DNA of 64,000 bases from Bradyrhizobium tropiciagri. GTDB lineage: Bacteria > Pseudomonadota > Alphaproteobacteria > Rhizobiales > Xanthobacteraceae. The stretch lies in the NCBI RefSeq assembly GCF_018130505.1, contig NZ_JAFCKH010000005.1, positions 186,001-250,000 on the forward strand. The letters are read 5' to 3'. Of the stretch, positions 37,239-46,654 are shown piece after piece. The notes under the pieces are model-generated. The model made no database searches. It was not told the DNA's origin and worked only from the letters and a program-made list of their open reading frames with translations. Position 1 is the first letter of the stretch. Every line of letters begins with the position of its first letter. A program made the translations under genes and the position numbers.

Positions 37239-38891
37239 CTAAACTGCAGCCGTGTCGCGGGACCGGTCGTTTGAAGAGGCGGGAGACGAAAGGGCATTGC
37301 CGAGCATGCTCTGTTTGTCGCGGCGGCGTTGCACCGAAGATGGTATCCGCATCGCCTCGCGATACTTGGCGACGGTGCGGCGGGCAATATCAATGCCGGA
37401 CGCGCGCAAACGTTCCACGATCGTGTCGTCGGACAGGATCGCGGTCGGCGCCTCGGCGTCGATCAGCTGCTTGATGTGGTGACGCACCGCTTCGGCCGAA
37501 TGCGCCTCGCCGCCGTCGGCGGAGGCGATCGACGCGGTGAAGAAATATTTCAATTCAAAACTGCCGCGGTTGGTCGCCATGTATTTGTTGGCCGTGACAC
37601 GCGACACCGTCGATTCATGCATCTGGATCGCGTCCGCCACCGCTTTCAGATTGAGCGGCCGCAAATGCGCGACGCCGTGGGTGAAGAAGCCGTCCTGCTG
37701 GCGCACGATCTCGGTTGCAACTTTCAGGATGGTGCGGGCGCGTTGATCGAGCGCGCGCACCAGCCAGGTCGCGTTCTGCAGGCAGTCGGTGAAGTACGAC
37801 TTGTCACCGTCCTTTCGGATCGTCTTTGACAACTCGGTGTAATAGGTCTGGTTGACAAGGACGCGCGGCAGAGTGTCGCTGTTCAATTCGACATGCCAGC
37901 CGCCGTCTGGGCCCGGCCGTACATAGACGTCGGGCACCATGGTCTGGGCGCGCGCGGTGCTGAACTTCAATCCCGGCTTCGGATCGAGCCTGCGGATCTC
38001 CGCGATCATGTCGGTGATGTCTTCGTCGTCGACGCCGCACAGCTTCCGCAAGCCGGCGATGTCGCGCTTGGCGAGCAGGTCGAGATGCTCGACCAGCGCC
38101 TGCATCGCGGGATCGTAGCGGTCGAGCTCGCGGAGCTGGATCGCCAGGCATTCGCTGAGGTTACGCGCACAGACGCCGGGCGGATCGAATTTCTGCAGCA
38201 CCGCGACGACCTCGTCGACCGCGGCCTGCGACGCGCCGAGCCGCTCGGCGGCCTGGCCGAGATCGGCCGGCAGATAGCCGGCGTCATCGACCAGGTCGAT
38301 CAAGTACTGGCCGATCATGCGCTGCGCCGGCGCGGAGAACGCCACCGCGAGCTGCTCGGCGAGGTGATCGGCGAGCGTCATCTCGGCGGCGACGAAGGCC
38401 TCGAGGTTGTATTCGTCGTCGCTGGAGGCGCCGCCGCCCCATTCGGTGTAGACGGAGGGCGCCGCGTCCTGCGCGGCGTGCGCGGCCGCTTCGGCCGGCT
38501 CCTCCGTGAAGACGTTGTCGAGGCGGGTGTCGAGCGTCTGCTCGATCTCGGCGCGGCTGCCGAGGTCGCGGTTCAGCCACTCCTCCTGGCCCGGCTCGAA
38601 CCCGCTGTCGCCGATGGAACCGCCGGCCATGTCGGCATGGTCGCCGCCGTCGTCGCCGCTGGAACCATCCCCATCCGCGTAGTCCGACCGCTCCATGGCC
38701 GGCTCGCCCGCGACCGGAGGCTCCGGGCCGTCGGCCGCCCGCTCAAGCAACGGGTTGCGCTCGAGTTCCTCCTCGACGAAGGCCGATAAATCGAGGTTCG
38801 ACAGCTGCAGCAGCTTGATCGCCTGCATCAACTGCGGCGTCATCACCAGCGACTGCGACTGGCGGAACTCTAGTCTCTGCGTCAGTGCCAT
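37239..38891 (-). CDS. rpoN: RNA polymerase sigma-54 factor
   Basis: A 550-residue sigma factor. The N-terminal activator-contact region LEFRQSQSLVMTPQLMQAIK LLQLS is intact, followed by an acidic linker (roughly residues 50-130). The HTH region includes HESTVSRVTANKYM, and the RpoN box ARRTVAKYRE is at residues 503-512. Sigma-54 needs AAA+ activators and serves nitrogen fixation and assimilation genes. A C-terminal tail of about 38 residues extends past the box. Bradyrhizobium japonicum is known to carry two rpoN genes; this one lies in the conserved lptB-rpoN-hpf-ptsN order. Confidence 0.95.
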   Translation of the reverse strand: MALTQRLEFRQSQSLVMTPQLMQAIKLLQLSNLDLSAFVEEELERNPLLERAADGPEPPVAGEPAMERSDYADGDGSSGDDGGDHADMAGGSIGDSGFEPGQEEWLNRDLGSRAEIEQTLDTRLDNVFTEEPAEAAAHAAQDAAPSVYTEWGGGASSDDEYNLEAFVAAEMTLADHLAEQLAVAFSAPAQRMIGQYLIDLVDDAGYLPADLGQAAERLGASQAAVDEVVAVLQKFDPPGVCARNLSECLAIQLRELDRYDPAMQALVEHLDLLAKRDIAGLRKLCGVDDEDITDMIAEIRRLDPKPGLKFSTARAQTMVPDVYVRPGPDGGWHVELNSDTLPRVLVNQTYYTELSKTIRKDGDKSYFTDCLQNATWLVRALDQRARTILKVATEIVRQQDGFFTHGVAHLRPLNLKAVADAIQMHESTVSRVTANKYMATNRGSFELKYFFTASIASADGGEAHSAEAVRHHIKQLIDAEAPTAILSDDTIVERLRASGIDIARRTVAKYREAMRIPSSVQRRRDKQSMLGNALSSPASSNDRSRDTAAV

Positions 38892-38981
38892 GGAGGCAAG
38901 ATCGATCCCAAAAGTTGGCTCGATTCTTGCTTATCTTAGTCCAGGACAGATGTATATGGGGGGGCGGCTCAGAAAGTTGCG

Positions 38982-39962
38982 CTAGAGGCGGAACTCTTCC
39001 CCAAGGTAAAGGCGCCGCACGTCCGGATCGTTAACGATCTCCTCCGGGCTGCCCTCGGTCAAGATCTCGCCGGCATAGACGATATACGCACGGTCGGTGA
39101 GGCCGAGCGTCTCGCGGACATTGTGGTCGGTGATCAGCACGCCGATGCCGCGGTTGGTCAGATGGCGCACCAGATCCTGGATGTCACCCACCGCGATCGG
39201 GTCGATGCCGGCGAACGGCTCGTCCAGCAGCATGTAATTGGGACGCGTGGCCAGCGCCCGGGCGATCTCGACGCGGCGGCGCTCGCCGCCGGACAGTGCG
39301 ATGGACGGGCTTTTCCGCAATCGCGTGATGTTGAACTCGTCGAGCAGCGAATCGAGCTCGTGCTCGCGCTTCTTCTTCGAGGGCTCGACCACTTCGAGCA
39401 CCGCGCGGATATTCTGCTCGACGGACAATCCGCGGAAGATCGAGGCTTCCTGCGGCAGATAGCCGATGCCGAGGCGCGCGCGCTGGTACATCGGCAGCTT
39501 GGTGACGTCGTGGCCGTCGAGCTCGATGGCGCCGCGATCGGCCTTGATCAGGCCGGTGATCATGTAGAACACGGTGGTCTTGCCGGCGCCGTTCGGCCCG
39601 AGCAGGCCGACCGCCTCGCCGCGGCGAACGTAGATGCTGACGCCGCGCACCACCTGGCGGCTGCCGAAGCTCTTTTCCACGCTATGCACAGCCAGGTAGC
39701 CCGGCCGGCCGATCAGCTGCGGGGCGGCGGCGCTGGTTTTCGCGCGTCTCGGGCGCGCCGGGGCCGGCGCGGGGGTGGGTTGCGGCCGCAGTTCGACGCC
39801 GGGGACCGGAGCGGCACGCGCCATCGGCGGTGCGTCGCGCACCGGACTCGCCAGCATGTCGCCGAACTGATCCTCGAGCGCGGTGATGTCGTCATGCGCA
39901 CGCGCAAAGCCGTGACCGCGTTTCGCGGGGCGCCGTCGGAACATGCCGAGAAAATCCACCAT
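38982..39962 (-). CDS. lptB: LPS export ABC transporter ATP-binding protein LptB
   Basis: A 326-residue ABC ATPase powering LPS transport by LptFG. Walker A is GPNGAGKTT (residues 122-130), the signature is [15 protein letters not shown], Walker B is [13 protein letters not shown] and the switch histidine is in [10 protein letters not shown]. Residues 1-87 form a basic, then Pro/Ala-rich extension ([29 protein letters not shown]) absent from E. coli LptB of about 240 residues. The start is the ATG of [10 protein letters not shown]; an internal start such as Met47 cannot be excluded. It is between rpoN and the lptA pair. Confidence 0.92.
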   Translation of the reverse strand: MVDFLGMFRRRPAKRGHGFARAHDDITALEDQFGDMLASPVRDAPPMARAAPVPGVELRPQPTPAPAPARPRRAKTSAAAPQLIGRPGYLAVHSVEKSFGSRQVVRGVSIYVRRGEAVGLLGPNGAGKTTVFYMITGLIKADRGAIELDGHDVTKLPMYQRARLGIGYLPQEASIFRGLSVEQNIRAVLEVVEPSKKKREHELDSLLDEFNITRLRKSPSIALSGGERRRVEIARALATRPNYMLLDEPFAGIDPIAVGDIQDLVRHLTNRGIGVLITDHNVRETLGLTDRAYIVYAGEILTEGSPEEIVNDPDVRRLYLGEEFRL

Positions 39963-40214
39963 CCCCGCTTCGCTTCCAGCCTCTTACGATGATCCCGCGA
40001 CACGCGCGCGATGCGCGTTTTGCGCAAGAGATCATGCTCAAACAATGACGCAAGGCGCGATGACCGCGCCTTGAAATGCGTGGATGCCCCTGGCCCGGCC
40101 GACGTCACAATCCCCCACGGGCGCGTCCGAACCGTTGTTGTAGATACAATCTCGCCCCGCGCGCTTCAACCTCGCGATCGCAGCTTATTGTCTAACATAT
40201 TGATTTATTGAGAG

Positions 40215-40937
40215 TTACTTTGACTTCCCCGAAACCGCCAACGGCGGCGCGGGCGCGGGGCCGGCCGGCGGGCCGCAATCCTGCCCCCCACCGCCCGTGG
40301 TCGCCGTCACCTTGCCCGTGCCGCTCTCGGAGTCCACGCGCGAGACGCCGGTGGTCATGTCGACGCGCAGGCGGTCGCCGCGCAGCACGTTGTTGCACTG
40401 GGTCAGCACCACCTGGACGCCGCCGCCGCCGAGCATCGTGATCAAGTTGGCCTTGGCGTCGAAGATCGCGGTCTCGCCGGTGACGGTCTGATCGTTCTTG
40501 GTCACGACGACGCTGCCCTTCGCCTCCAGCCGCTTGATCGAGGAGGCGCCGCCGGGGCCGGGCGGGGCCGCTTGCGTCGCCGCATTCGCCGCGCCCGTGG
40601 TCGCCCTGTCCCCCTTGTCTCCCTTGGCCCCCTTGGTGTTGCCGGCGGGCGCCGACGGCTGGGCGGATTTGTCCTCATAGAACACCACCAGGACCTTCGA
40701 GGTCATCGTGGTGTCGCCCTGCGTCACCTTCACATTGCCGGAGAAAGTCGCCTCCTTCTTCTTGTCGCGCATCTCCAGCACGGCGGCTTCGATCTTGACC
40801 GGCTGATCGCGGTTCTGGACAAAACCCTGCATCGCGTTGGGCACCGACCCGCCGCCCTGTCCGTAGACCTTCTCGAACGCAAGCGGCGCGAGAACGATGG
40901 CCGCGATCGCGGAAACCCGCGACAGCAGCATCGTCAT
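40215..40937 (-). CDS. LptA/OstA-family LPS transport protein, second tandem copy
   Basis: A 240-residue periplasmic OstA-domain protein, paralogous to the neighbouring upstream gene. The signal peptide covers about the first 30 residues (MTMLLSRVSAIAAIVLAPLA). Mature landmarks are SVPNAMQGFVQNRDQPVKI, KKKEATFSGNVKVTQGDTTM, VVVTKNDQTVTGETAIFD and LRGDRLRVDMTTGVSRV. Between them a low-complexity GAKGDKGDR insert separates the two halves of the jellyroll. The ATG at 40937 follows AGAGGA; an in-frame ATG at 40955 is an alternative. Confidence 0.88.
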   Translation of the reverse strand: MTMLLSRVSAIAAIVLAPLAFEKVYGQGGGSVPNAMQGFVQNRDQPVKIEAAVLEMRDKKKEATFSGNVKVTQGDTTMTSKVLVVFYEDKSAQPSAPAGNTKGAKGDKGDRATTGAANAATQAAPPGPGGASSIKRLEAKGSVVVTKNDQTVTGETAIFDAKANLITMLGGGGVQVVLTQCNNVLRGDRLRVDMTTGVSRVDSESGTGKVTATTGGGGQDCGPPAGPAPAPPLAVSGKSK

Positions 40938-40984
40938 TGTCCGTCCTCTGGTCATGTCACGCCGCTGCAACTGAACCGCCGCCG

Positions 40985-41698
40985 TTACTTCGGCTTGCCT
41001 GCGCCTGGAATCAGCGACGGAAGTGCCGGGCTTCCGCCGGGTGCGGCCGGCGTTCCGCAGCCGCCTTGCGCGTTCTTGTCGGTCTGAATGAACAGGCCCT
41101 GCACCTTGCCGTTGTCGGACTCCACGCGCGAGACGCCGGTGGTCATGTCGACCAGCAGGCGGTCGCCGCGCAGCACGTTCTGACACTGGGTCAGAACCAC
41201 CTGGGCACCGCCGCCGCCGAGCATCGTGATCAAATTGGTCTTGGTGTCGAAGATCGCGGTCTCGCCGGTGACCACCTGATCCTTCTGGGTGACGACGACG
41301 TTGCCCTTCGCCTCCAGCCGCTTGATCGAGGACGCGCCGCCCGGACCGGGCTTCGCCGACTGCATCGGCGCGCCCTTCGCGCCCTTTGCTCCCTTGGCCG
41401 GCGCCGCCGGCTGGGAGGATTTGTCCTCGTAGAACACGTCGAGCGACTTCGAGGTCATCGTGGTGTCGCCCTGCACGACCTTCACATTGCCGGCGAAGGT
41501 CGCCTCCTTCTTCTTGTCACGCATTTCGAGCGTGGCGGCCTCGATCTGGATCGGCTGGTCGCGATTCTGCGAAAAGCCCTGCATGGCGTTCGGAACACCG
41601 CTCATCTTGCTCTGCGCGTCCGCCGTGGTCGCGGCGGACAGCGCGAGCATGAAGGCGGCGGTCGCGATGCCGGGAGAACGTCTCATCATCAACATCAT
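40985..41698 (-). CDS. lptA: LptA/OstA-family LPS transport protein, first tandem copy
   Basis: A 237-residue periplasmic protein that bridges LptC to LptD in the LPS transport chain. The signal peptide ends near TADAQS. GVPNAMQGFSQNRDQPIQI, KKKEATFAGNVKVVQGDTTM, GETAIFDTKTNLITMLGG and LRGDRLLVDMTTGVSRV form the OstA fold. A GAKGAKGA low-complexity segment is inserted mid-protein. The start overlaps the lptC stop by 4 nt. The adjacent downstream gene is a close paralogue, so the function of each copy cannot be told from sequence. Confidence 0.9.
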   Translation of the reverse strand: MMLMMRRSPGIATAAFMLALSAATTADAQSKMSGVPNAMQGFSQNRDQPIQIEAATLEMRDKKKEATFAGNVKVVQGDTTMTSKSLDVFYEDKSSQPAAPAKGAKGAKGAPMQSAKPGPGGASSIKRLEAKGNVVVTQKDQVVTGETAIFDTKTNLITMLGGGGAQVVLTQCQNVLRGDRLLVDMTTGVSRVESDNGKVQGLFIQTDKNAQGGCGTPAAPGGSPALPSLIPGAGKPK

Positions 41699-42426
41699 TT
41701 CGGGTTGGCGGATTTGCGCGCCTTCTGCGGCGCCGGTGGTGGCGGAGGCGGCGCAGGCTCGGGCTGACTGGTCGGCGCGTCGCCGAGCTTGTCGAGATTC
41801 ATCACCACATTGCCTTCGAAGCGCACCAGCTCGCCGCTGTTGAAGATCCTGAGCTTGTCGGCGGTCAGCGTGCCGTCGAGCAGCTTGACGTCGACATGCT
41901 CGTCCGACGACACGTTGCCCTTGTTGATGTCGACGAACGCCTGGGTCATCTTGGCCTCATAGCCGGTCGACGACTGCAGGAAGATGTCCTGGCGCAAATC
42001 GAGCAGCTGCTTCTTGTTGTCGAAGAAGCCGGTGCGGGCATCCATCATCACGGTCGACTGGTCCTCCATCGCCACCTTGGCGCGGATCGTCTTCAGCTCG
42101 ACATGATCGGGGTCGGTGACGTCCTGGATCGCGGCCTTGGCCCACATCTCGTAGGGCCGCCCGTCGTTCGAGAAGCCGGCGAGATGCGGTGATTCCATCG
42201 TGATCTTGGTGCCGGACACCACGAGATTGTCCATCTCCAGCGGCACGTTCGGCATCAGGGCGCGGAACGGATTGACGACCGAGACAAACACGATCGCAGC
42301 CAGCGACAACACGACCGCCGCCGGCACCGCGATGCGCAGGATCCGGACCATGCGGCTGTGGCGCGCGGCGGCGGCAAAGCGCGCCTCGAGGCCTGCGACA
42401 TAGGCTGGATTCTGAACCGAACTCAC
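41695..42426 (-). CDS. lptC: LPS export system protein LptC
   Basis: A 243-residue inner-membrane protein with one N-terminal transmembrane span (IAVPAAVVLSLAAIVFVSVV) and a periplasmic OstA-like domain (VSGTKITMESPHLAGFSNDG, YEMWAKAAIQDV, VFV-DI-KG segments). The C-terminal tail is Pro-rich (PEPAPPPPPPAPQKARK). It receives LPS from LptB2FG and passes it to LptA. It overlaps lptA by 4 nt and follows nrnC. Confidence 0.92.
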   Translation of the reverse strand: MSSVQNPAYVAGLEARFAAAARHSRMVRILRIAVPAAVVLSLAAIVFVSVVNPFRALMPNVPLEMDNLVVSGTKITMESPHLAGFSNDGRPYEMWAKAAIQDVTDPDHVELKTIRAKVAMEDQSTVMMDARTGFFDNKKQLLDLRQDIFLQSSTGYEAKMTQAFVDINKGNVSSDEHVDVKLLDGTLTADKLRIFNSGELVRFEGNVVMNLDKLGDAPTSQPEPAPPPPPPAPQKARKSANPK

Positions 42427-42605
42427 ACGTGCTCCAGAGGGGCGAAATAAGCGCCCATTCTACCCGGAGCTGTCCAAATATGCAGCCCGGACCTCGCGTC
42501 GCGCCCCAATGCGCTCCCCAAAAGGGAACCTCGGGCGCGACCACGCGTGAACAGTTTGGCCGAAACGGGGCGGAAATGCCCTTCCGCGACCGAAATCGCC
42601 CGACG

Positions 42606-43220
42606 TTATGAATGGGCGAAGATGTCCTCGGCCTCCCAGCCGTCCAGATCCAGCCGGGCGCGGGTCGGCAGGAAGTCGAAGCAGGCCTTCGCCAGCTCGG
42701 TGCGGCCCTCGCGCGCCAGCATGGCGTCGAGCCGCTCGCGCAGCGCATGCAGATGCAGCACGTCGGAGGCGGCATAGGCGAGCTGGGCCTCGCTGAGGCC
42801 GGAGGAGCCCCAGTCGCTCGACTGCTGCTGCTTGGAGAGCTCGATGTTGAGCACCTCGCGCACCAGGTCCTTCAGGCCGTGGCGGTCGGTATAGGTGCGG
42901 CACAGCCGCGAGGCGATCTTGGTGCAGTAGACCTGCGTCGTCATCACACCGAAGGTGTTGTAAAGCACCGCGACGTCGAAGCGCGCGTAATGGAAGATCT
43001 TGGTGACCTTGGGGTTGGCCAGCAGCGCCTTCAGGTTCGGCGAATCGGTGTGTCCCTGCGGGATCTGGATCACGTCGGCAGTGCCGTCGCCGTTCGACAT
43101 CTGCACCACGCAGAGCCGGTCACGATGCGGATTGAGTCCCATGGTCTCGGTGTCGATCGCAACCGATTCGGTGTAGCGGGACAGGTCGGGCAGGTCGCCG
43201 CGATGCAGGCGGATGGTCAT
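42606..43220 (-). CDS. nrnC: NrnC-type 3'-5' nano-ribonuclease (RNase D-like)
   Basis: A 204-residue DEDDy exonuclease. Motif I is AIDTETMGL, motif II includes KIFHYARFDVAVL, and motif III is YAASDVLHLHAL with the catalytic Tyr and Asp. The length and the ending GWEAEDIFAHS match the alphaproteobacterial short form NrnC, which degrades 2-5 nt RNA fragments and replaces oligoribonuclease; full-length RNase D has extra HRDC domains absent here. The start MTIRLHRGDLP at 43220 is chosen to match the family. Confidence 0.9.
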   Translation of the reverse strand: MTIRLHRGDLPDLSRYTESVAIDTETMGLNPHRDRLCVVQMSNGDGTADVIQIPQGHTDSPNLKALLANPKVTKIFHYARFDVAVLYNTFGVMTTQVYCTKIASRLCRTYTDRHGLKDLVREVLNIELSKQQQSSDWGSSGLSEAQLAYAASDVLHLHALRERLDAMLAREGRTELAKACFDFLPTRARLDLDGWEAEDIFAHS

Positions 43221-43498
43221 GAAGTACGGCCTCGGGTCTTCCGGTCGATTCGACGCGGACACTAGCCTCCAAATGCTCCCGATGCGAGCGGATAGGCGGC
43301 TTTCGGACCAAGAACTGGGTTTTCGCGGAAGTGTCACTCCACTTCCGGGTAGCCGCAATCGGCACGAATCCGGTCATTTTCAGACGAGTCTCACACATCG
43401 GTACATGTTTTTTGCGGCCCGGCGCCGATGACAAGCTGCGCGACCGCCCCTATGTGATGGCGGCAGCCCCACGCCTTCATCCGCGAAACAAGAGTCTC

Positions 43499-44764
43499 AT
43501 GTCCGAGCAGACCATCGCCGCGCCGATCGCCGACCAGGAGGAGCGCGGCTTCTCCCGCTACCAGTCAATCCTCGTTGTGCTGCTTTCGCTGACGCAGTTC
43601 ACGCTGATCATCGACTTCATCATCATGTCGCCGCTCGGCGCCATCCTGATGCCGGCGCTCAACATCACCGCCGGGCAATTCGGCATTGCGGTGTCGGCCT
43701 ATGCGTTCAGCGCCGGGATCTCGGGCATCCTCGCCGCCGGCTTCGCTGACCGCTTCGACCGCAAGCGGCTGCTGCTGTGCTTCTACGTCGGCTTCACGAT
43801 CGGCACCGCGCTGTGCGCGCTGGCGCAGAATTTCCATGTGCTGTTGCTTGGGCGGATCGTCACCGGACTGTTCGCCGGCGTGATCGGCTCGGTGGTGCTC
43901 GCGATCGTCGCCGACCTGTTTCCGCTGCATCTGCGCGGCCGCGTCATGGGCATGGTGCAGACGGCGTTCGCCGCGAGCCAGGTGCTCGGCGTTCCGGCCG
44001 GGCTGTTTCTCGCCAACCACTGGAACTGGCACATCTGCTTCGTCGCCATCGTCGGCCTCTCGATCGCGGTGATGTCGGCCATCGCACTGGTGATGCAGCC
44101 GGTCGACGCGCATCTCAAGCTGCAGCACGACAGCAATCCGTTCACTCACCTGATCTCGACCATCAGCCAGCCGCACTACACGCTGGCCTTCATGGTGACG
44201 ACACTGCTGGCGACCGGCGGCTTCATGCTGATGCCGTTCGGCAGCGCCTTCACGGTGCACAATCTCGGCATCGACATCGTGCATTTGCCGACGATCTATC
44301 TGGTCACCGGCCTGTTCAGCATCGCACTCGGCCCGCTGGTCGGGCGCGCCAGCGACGCCTTCGGCAAATATCCGACCTTCGTGTTCGGCAGCACGGTGTC
44401 GATCATCATGGTGCTGATCTACACCAACCTCGGGCACGTCTCGCTGGTGACCGCGATCGTGGTCAACGTGCTGATGTTCGTCGGCATCTTTTCGCGCATG
44501 ATCCCGTCGCAGGCGCTGATGACCGCGATCCCCGATGCCAGCCAGCGCGGCGCGTTCAACTCGGTCTCATCGTCCGTGCAGCAGCTCTCCGGCGGCCTCG
44601 GCTCGGTCGCCGCGGCCGCGATCGTCGCCGAGAATGCCGACGGCTCGCTGCTGCACTTCGACCGGATCGGATACGTCGTGATGACGACGTCGATCATGTC
44701 GATGATTGCGATGTATTTCGTGCAGAGGCAGGTGGCGCGGCGCAGCGGCCGGCGCATCGTCTGA
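43499..44764 (+). CDS. MFS transporter
   Basis: A 421-residue, 12-span major facilitator superfamily protein. The loop 2-3 signature is GFADRFDRKRLLL, and LGRIVTGLFAGVIGSVV is typical of drug/sugar efflux (AraJ-like) members. A second charged loop is at GRASDAFGKYP. The start MSEQTIAAP at 43499 is chosen; an in-frame ATG at 43457 is possible. The substrate is unknown. It is convergent with a FAD monooxygenase, so a shared pathway is only a guess. Confidence 0.88.
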   Translation: MSEQTIAAPIADQEERGFSRYQSILVVLLSLTQFTLIIDFIIMSPLGAILMPALNITAGQFGIAVSAYAFSAGISGILAAGFADRFDRKRLLLCFYVGFTIGTALCALAQNFHVLLLGRIVTGLFAGVIGSVVLAIVADLFPLHLRGRVMGMVQTAFAASQVLGVPAGLFLANHWNWHICFVAIVGLSIAVMSAIALVMQPVDAHLKLQHDSNPFTHLISTISQPHYTLAFMVTTLLATGGFMLMPFGSAFTVHNLGIDIVHLPTIYLVTGLFSIALGPLVGRASDAFGKYPTFVFGSTVSIIMVLIYTNLGHVSLVTAIVVNVLMFVGIFSRMIPSQALMTAIPDASQRGAFNSVSSSVQQLSGGLGSVAAAAIVAENADGSLLHFDRIGYVVMTTSIMSMIAMYFVQRQVARRSGRRIV

Positions 44765-44799
44765 CGACGCGAAAAGAAAGATATCGGGGTTCTGACAGG

Positions 44800-46200
44800 T
44801 CAGCCGTTCAGCAGCGCGGCCATCCGATCGCGACCGACGATGTTGGGGTCCGGCGGCAACGTCTGCCCTTCGAGTTCGGCCATCGCTGCGGCGACGCGCG
44901 GCCGGGCAAGGACGTCCTTGGGAAGCGCAAGGCACATTGCGATCTCGATCGCGCCACGCAACACGTCGGCGTCATACGCCGACGCCGCGAAAAACCTGGC
45001 CATCGCCGGATTCGGCGCCGGCATCGGCAGCCCCTGCTCCAGCGCATTCATCTCGGCGACGCGCGCGCGGTCGACAGCGATCTGGTTGCGATAGAATGGC
45101 GCGACCTGGCGTTCGGTCTCCGCATCATAGTCCTGCGCGAAGGCGAGCGGATCGTTGATGTGCCGGCGCGCGACGTCACGAAGCACCTGGGCCTGCAGCA
45201 GGCCGACGCTCAAGCCGCGTCCCGCGGATGGATTGGTGCACGCCCAGGCATCACCCACAACGGCAAAGCCCGTGACGACCGGCCGGCCATCGACCATGAG
45301 CCGCCGGTAGCGGTCGAGAACTCCGGCCAACAGCAGGACCGGCGTGATCGGCTCCCCGTCGAGCCAGTGCGCCTGCCGTGGGCATGCCGAGACGACGCGA
45401 TGGAATGTCTTCGTCTCACGCAACGCCCGCATCGCCTTGCTTTTCGACGAGGTGTACAGCGTGACCGACCATGTGTCGTTGTCACCATCCAGCGTCAGGA
45501 CCGAGAACAACCCCATCGGCGTCAGCGCGCGCCCCATTCTGCGCGGCCGCTGCGGCCCCGAGAAATAGCGCGTGAAGTAGACGAAGTTGCTGTCCTCGGC
45601 TTCCTCGATCGGGCTGCGGCCGCCCGCATTGACGATCCATTCGCAGGCCGGGCTGCGCCGCCCCATCGCATCGATGACCAGGTCGGCACGAATTTCCTCG
45701 CCCGACGTCGTGCGTACGCCGGAAACGTGGGGCACCCCGGAGACGGCCGACGCGCCGGTGATCAATTCGCGAACCTTGGTCCCCCGACGGATGGTCACAT
45801 TGGGCGCGGCTTGCGCCATTGCTGCGACAACCCACTCAACGATCGGCCTCCGGCCGGTGACGAACCGCAGCGCCTCGTCGGTCGGGCGCGGTGCGCGATC
45901 CGTCAAGGTGGGAGGCAGGCTCTCGAGAAAGTCCACCCAGACGCAGCCGGCCCGAAGCAGGCTATCGGTCAACCCGGGCAGCTCCTGATCGCTGATCATC
46001 CGGAAGCGTGACATGAGATTGTGGGGCTGCCTGAATTGGGCAACGCCGGGGCGCTCCCAGGCGCCCCATCCTTCGACCGAGGTGGCAGGCCGATCAGCGG
46101 GGTCGGCCTCCAGCACGGTGACGCTGTGACCGTCGCGACCCAGCATGGCCGCCGCGCACAACCCGATCACGCCGCCACCGCAAATGAGGACCTTGCTCAT
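44800..46200 (-). CDS. FAD-dependent monooxygenase/oxidoreductase
   Basis: A 466-residue flavoprotein. The dinucleotide-binding motif is [17 protein letters not shown] at the N-terminus, [14 protein letters not shown] is the mid DG-type motif, and [21 protein letters not shown] is the GD motif that binds the FAD ribityl chain in aromatic hydroxylases. The first strand, then EADPADRP, fits group A monooxygenase-like enzymes; a tryptophan halogenase is unlikely because WxWxIP is absent. The start MSKVLICGG at 46200 is chosen. The substrate is unknown. Confidence 0.82.
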   Translation of the reverse strand: MSKVLICGGGVIGLCAAAMLGRDGHSVTVLEADPADRPATSVEGWGAWERPGVAQFRQPHNLMSRFRMISDQELPGLTDSLLRAGCVWVDFLESLPPTLTDRAPRPTDEALRFVTGRRPIVEWVVAAMAQAAPNVTIRRGTKVRELITGASAVSGVPHVSGVRTTSGEEIRADLVIDAMGRRSPACEWIVNAGGRSPIEEAEDSNFVYFTRYFSGPQRPRRMGRALTPMGLFSVLTLDGDNDTWSVTLYTSSKSKAMRALRETKTFHRVVSACPRQAHWLDGEPITPVLLLAGVLDRYRRLMVDGRPVVTGFAVVGDAWACTNPSAGRGLSVGLLQAQVLRDVARRHINDPLAFAQDYDAETERQVAPFYRNQIAVDRARVAEMNALEQGLPMPAPNPAMARFFAASAYDADVLRGAIEIAMCLALPKDVLARPRVAAAMAELEGQTLPPDPNIVGRDRMAALLNG

Positions 46201-46421
46201 CGCTTCCCCCTGGTTGTCGAAGCTTGGCAAACGCGGAAATCGTCGTGGAGCCGGAAACGCTCAAGACGTAGGTCGATGCGGTGAGGCGGAGGTTCAGAGC
46301 TCGCCGGCGTCACCGGCGGCGACAGACTATCAGCGGGAGCGCGTCGTACCCCGCGGCGCGTGGCGGCATCGCCGCACCCGCCCTACGAAGGCTGAGCGAT
46401 TTCAATCGCTTGAAAAGGGGG

Positions 46422-46508
<87 letters not shown>

Positions 46509-46654
46509 ATGTGGAGCGGCTTAGTAAGGATCGGTGACGCGGTTGTCAAATTCGCGATCGAAAATTCAAATACCCTGTACAGGGTCAGGCCGATGGCGTA
46601 TCGCCAGCGGGCTAAAACCAGTCAATCGCTCTCGAATCCGGCAGGAATAACCCC

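Noticed and set aside
46395-46410. AGCGATT/AATCGCT hairpin as a terminator of tRNA-Leu
   Set aside because: No T-run follows the stem on the minus strand.
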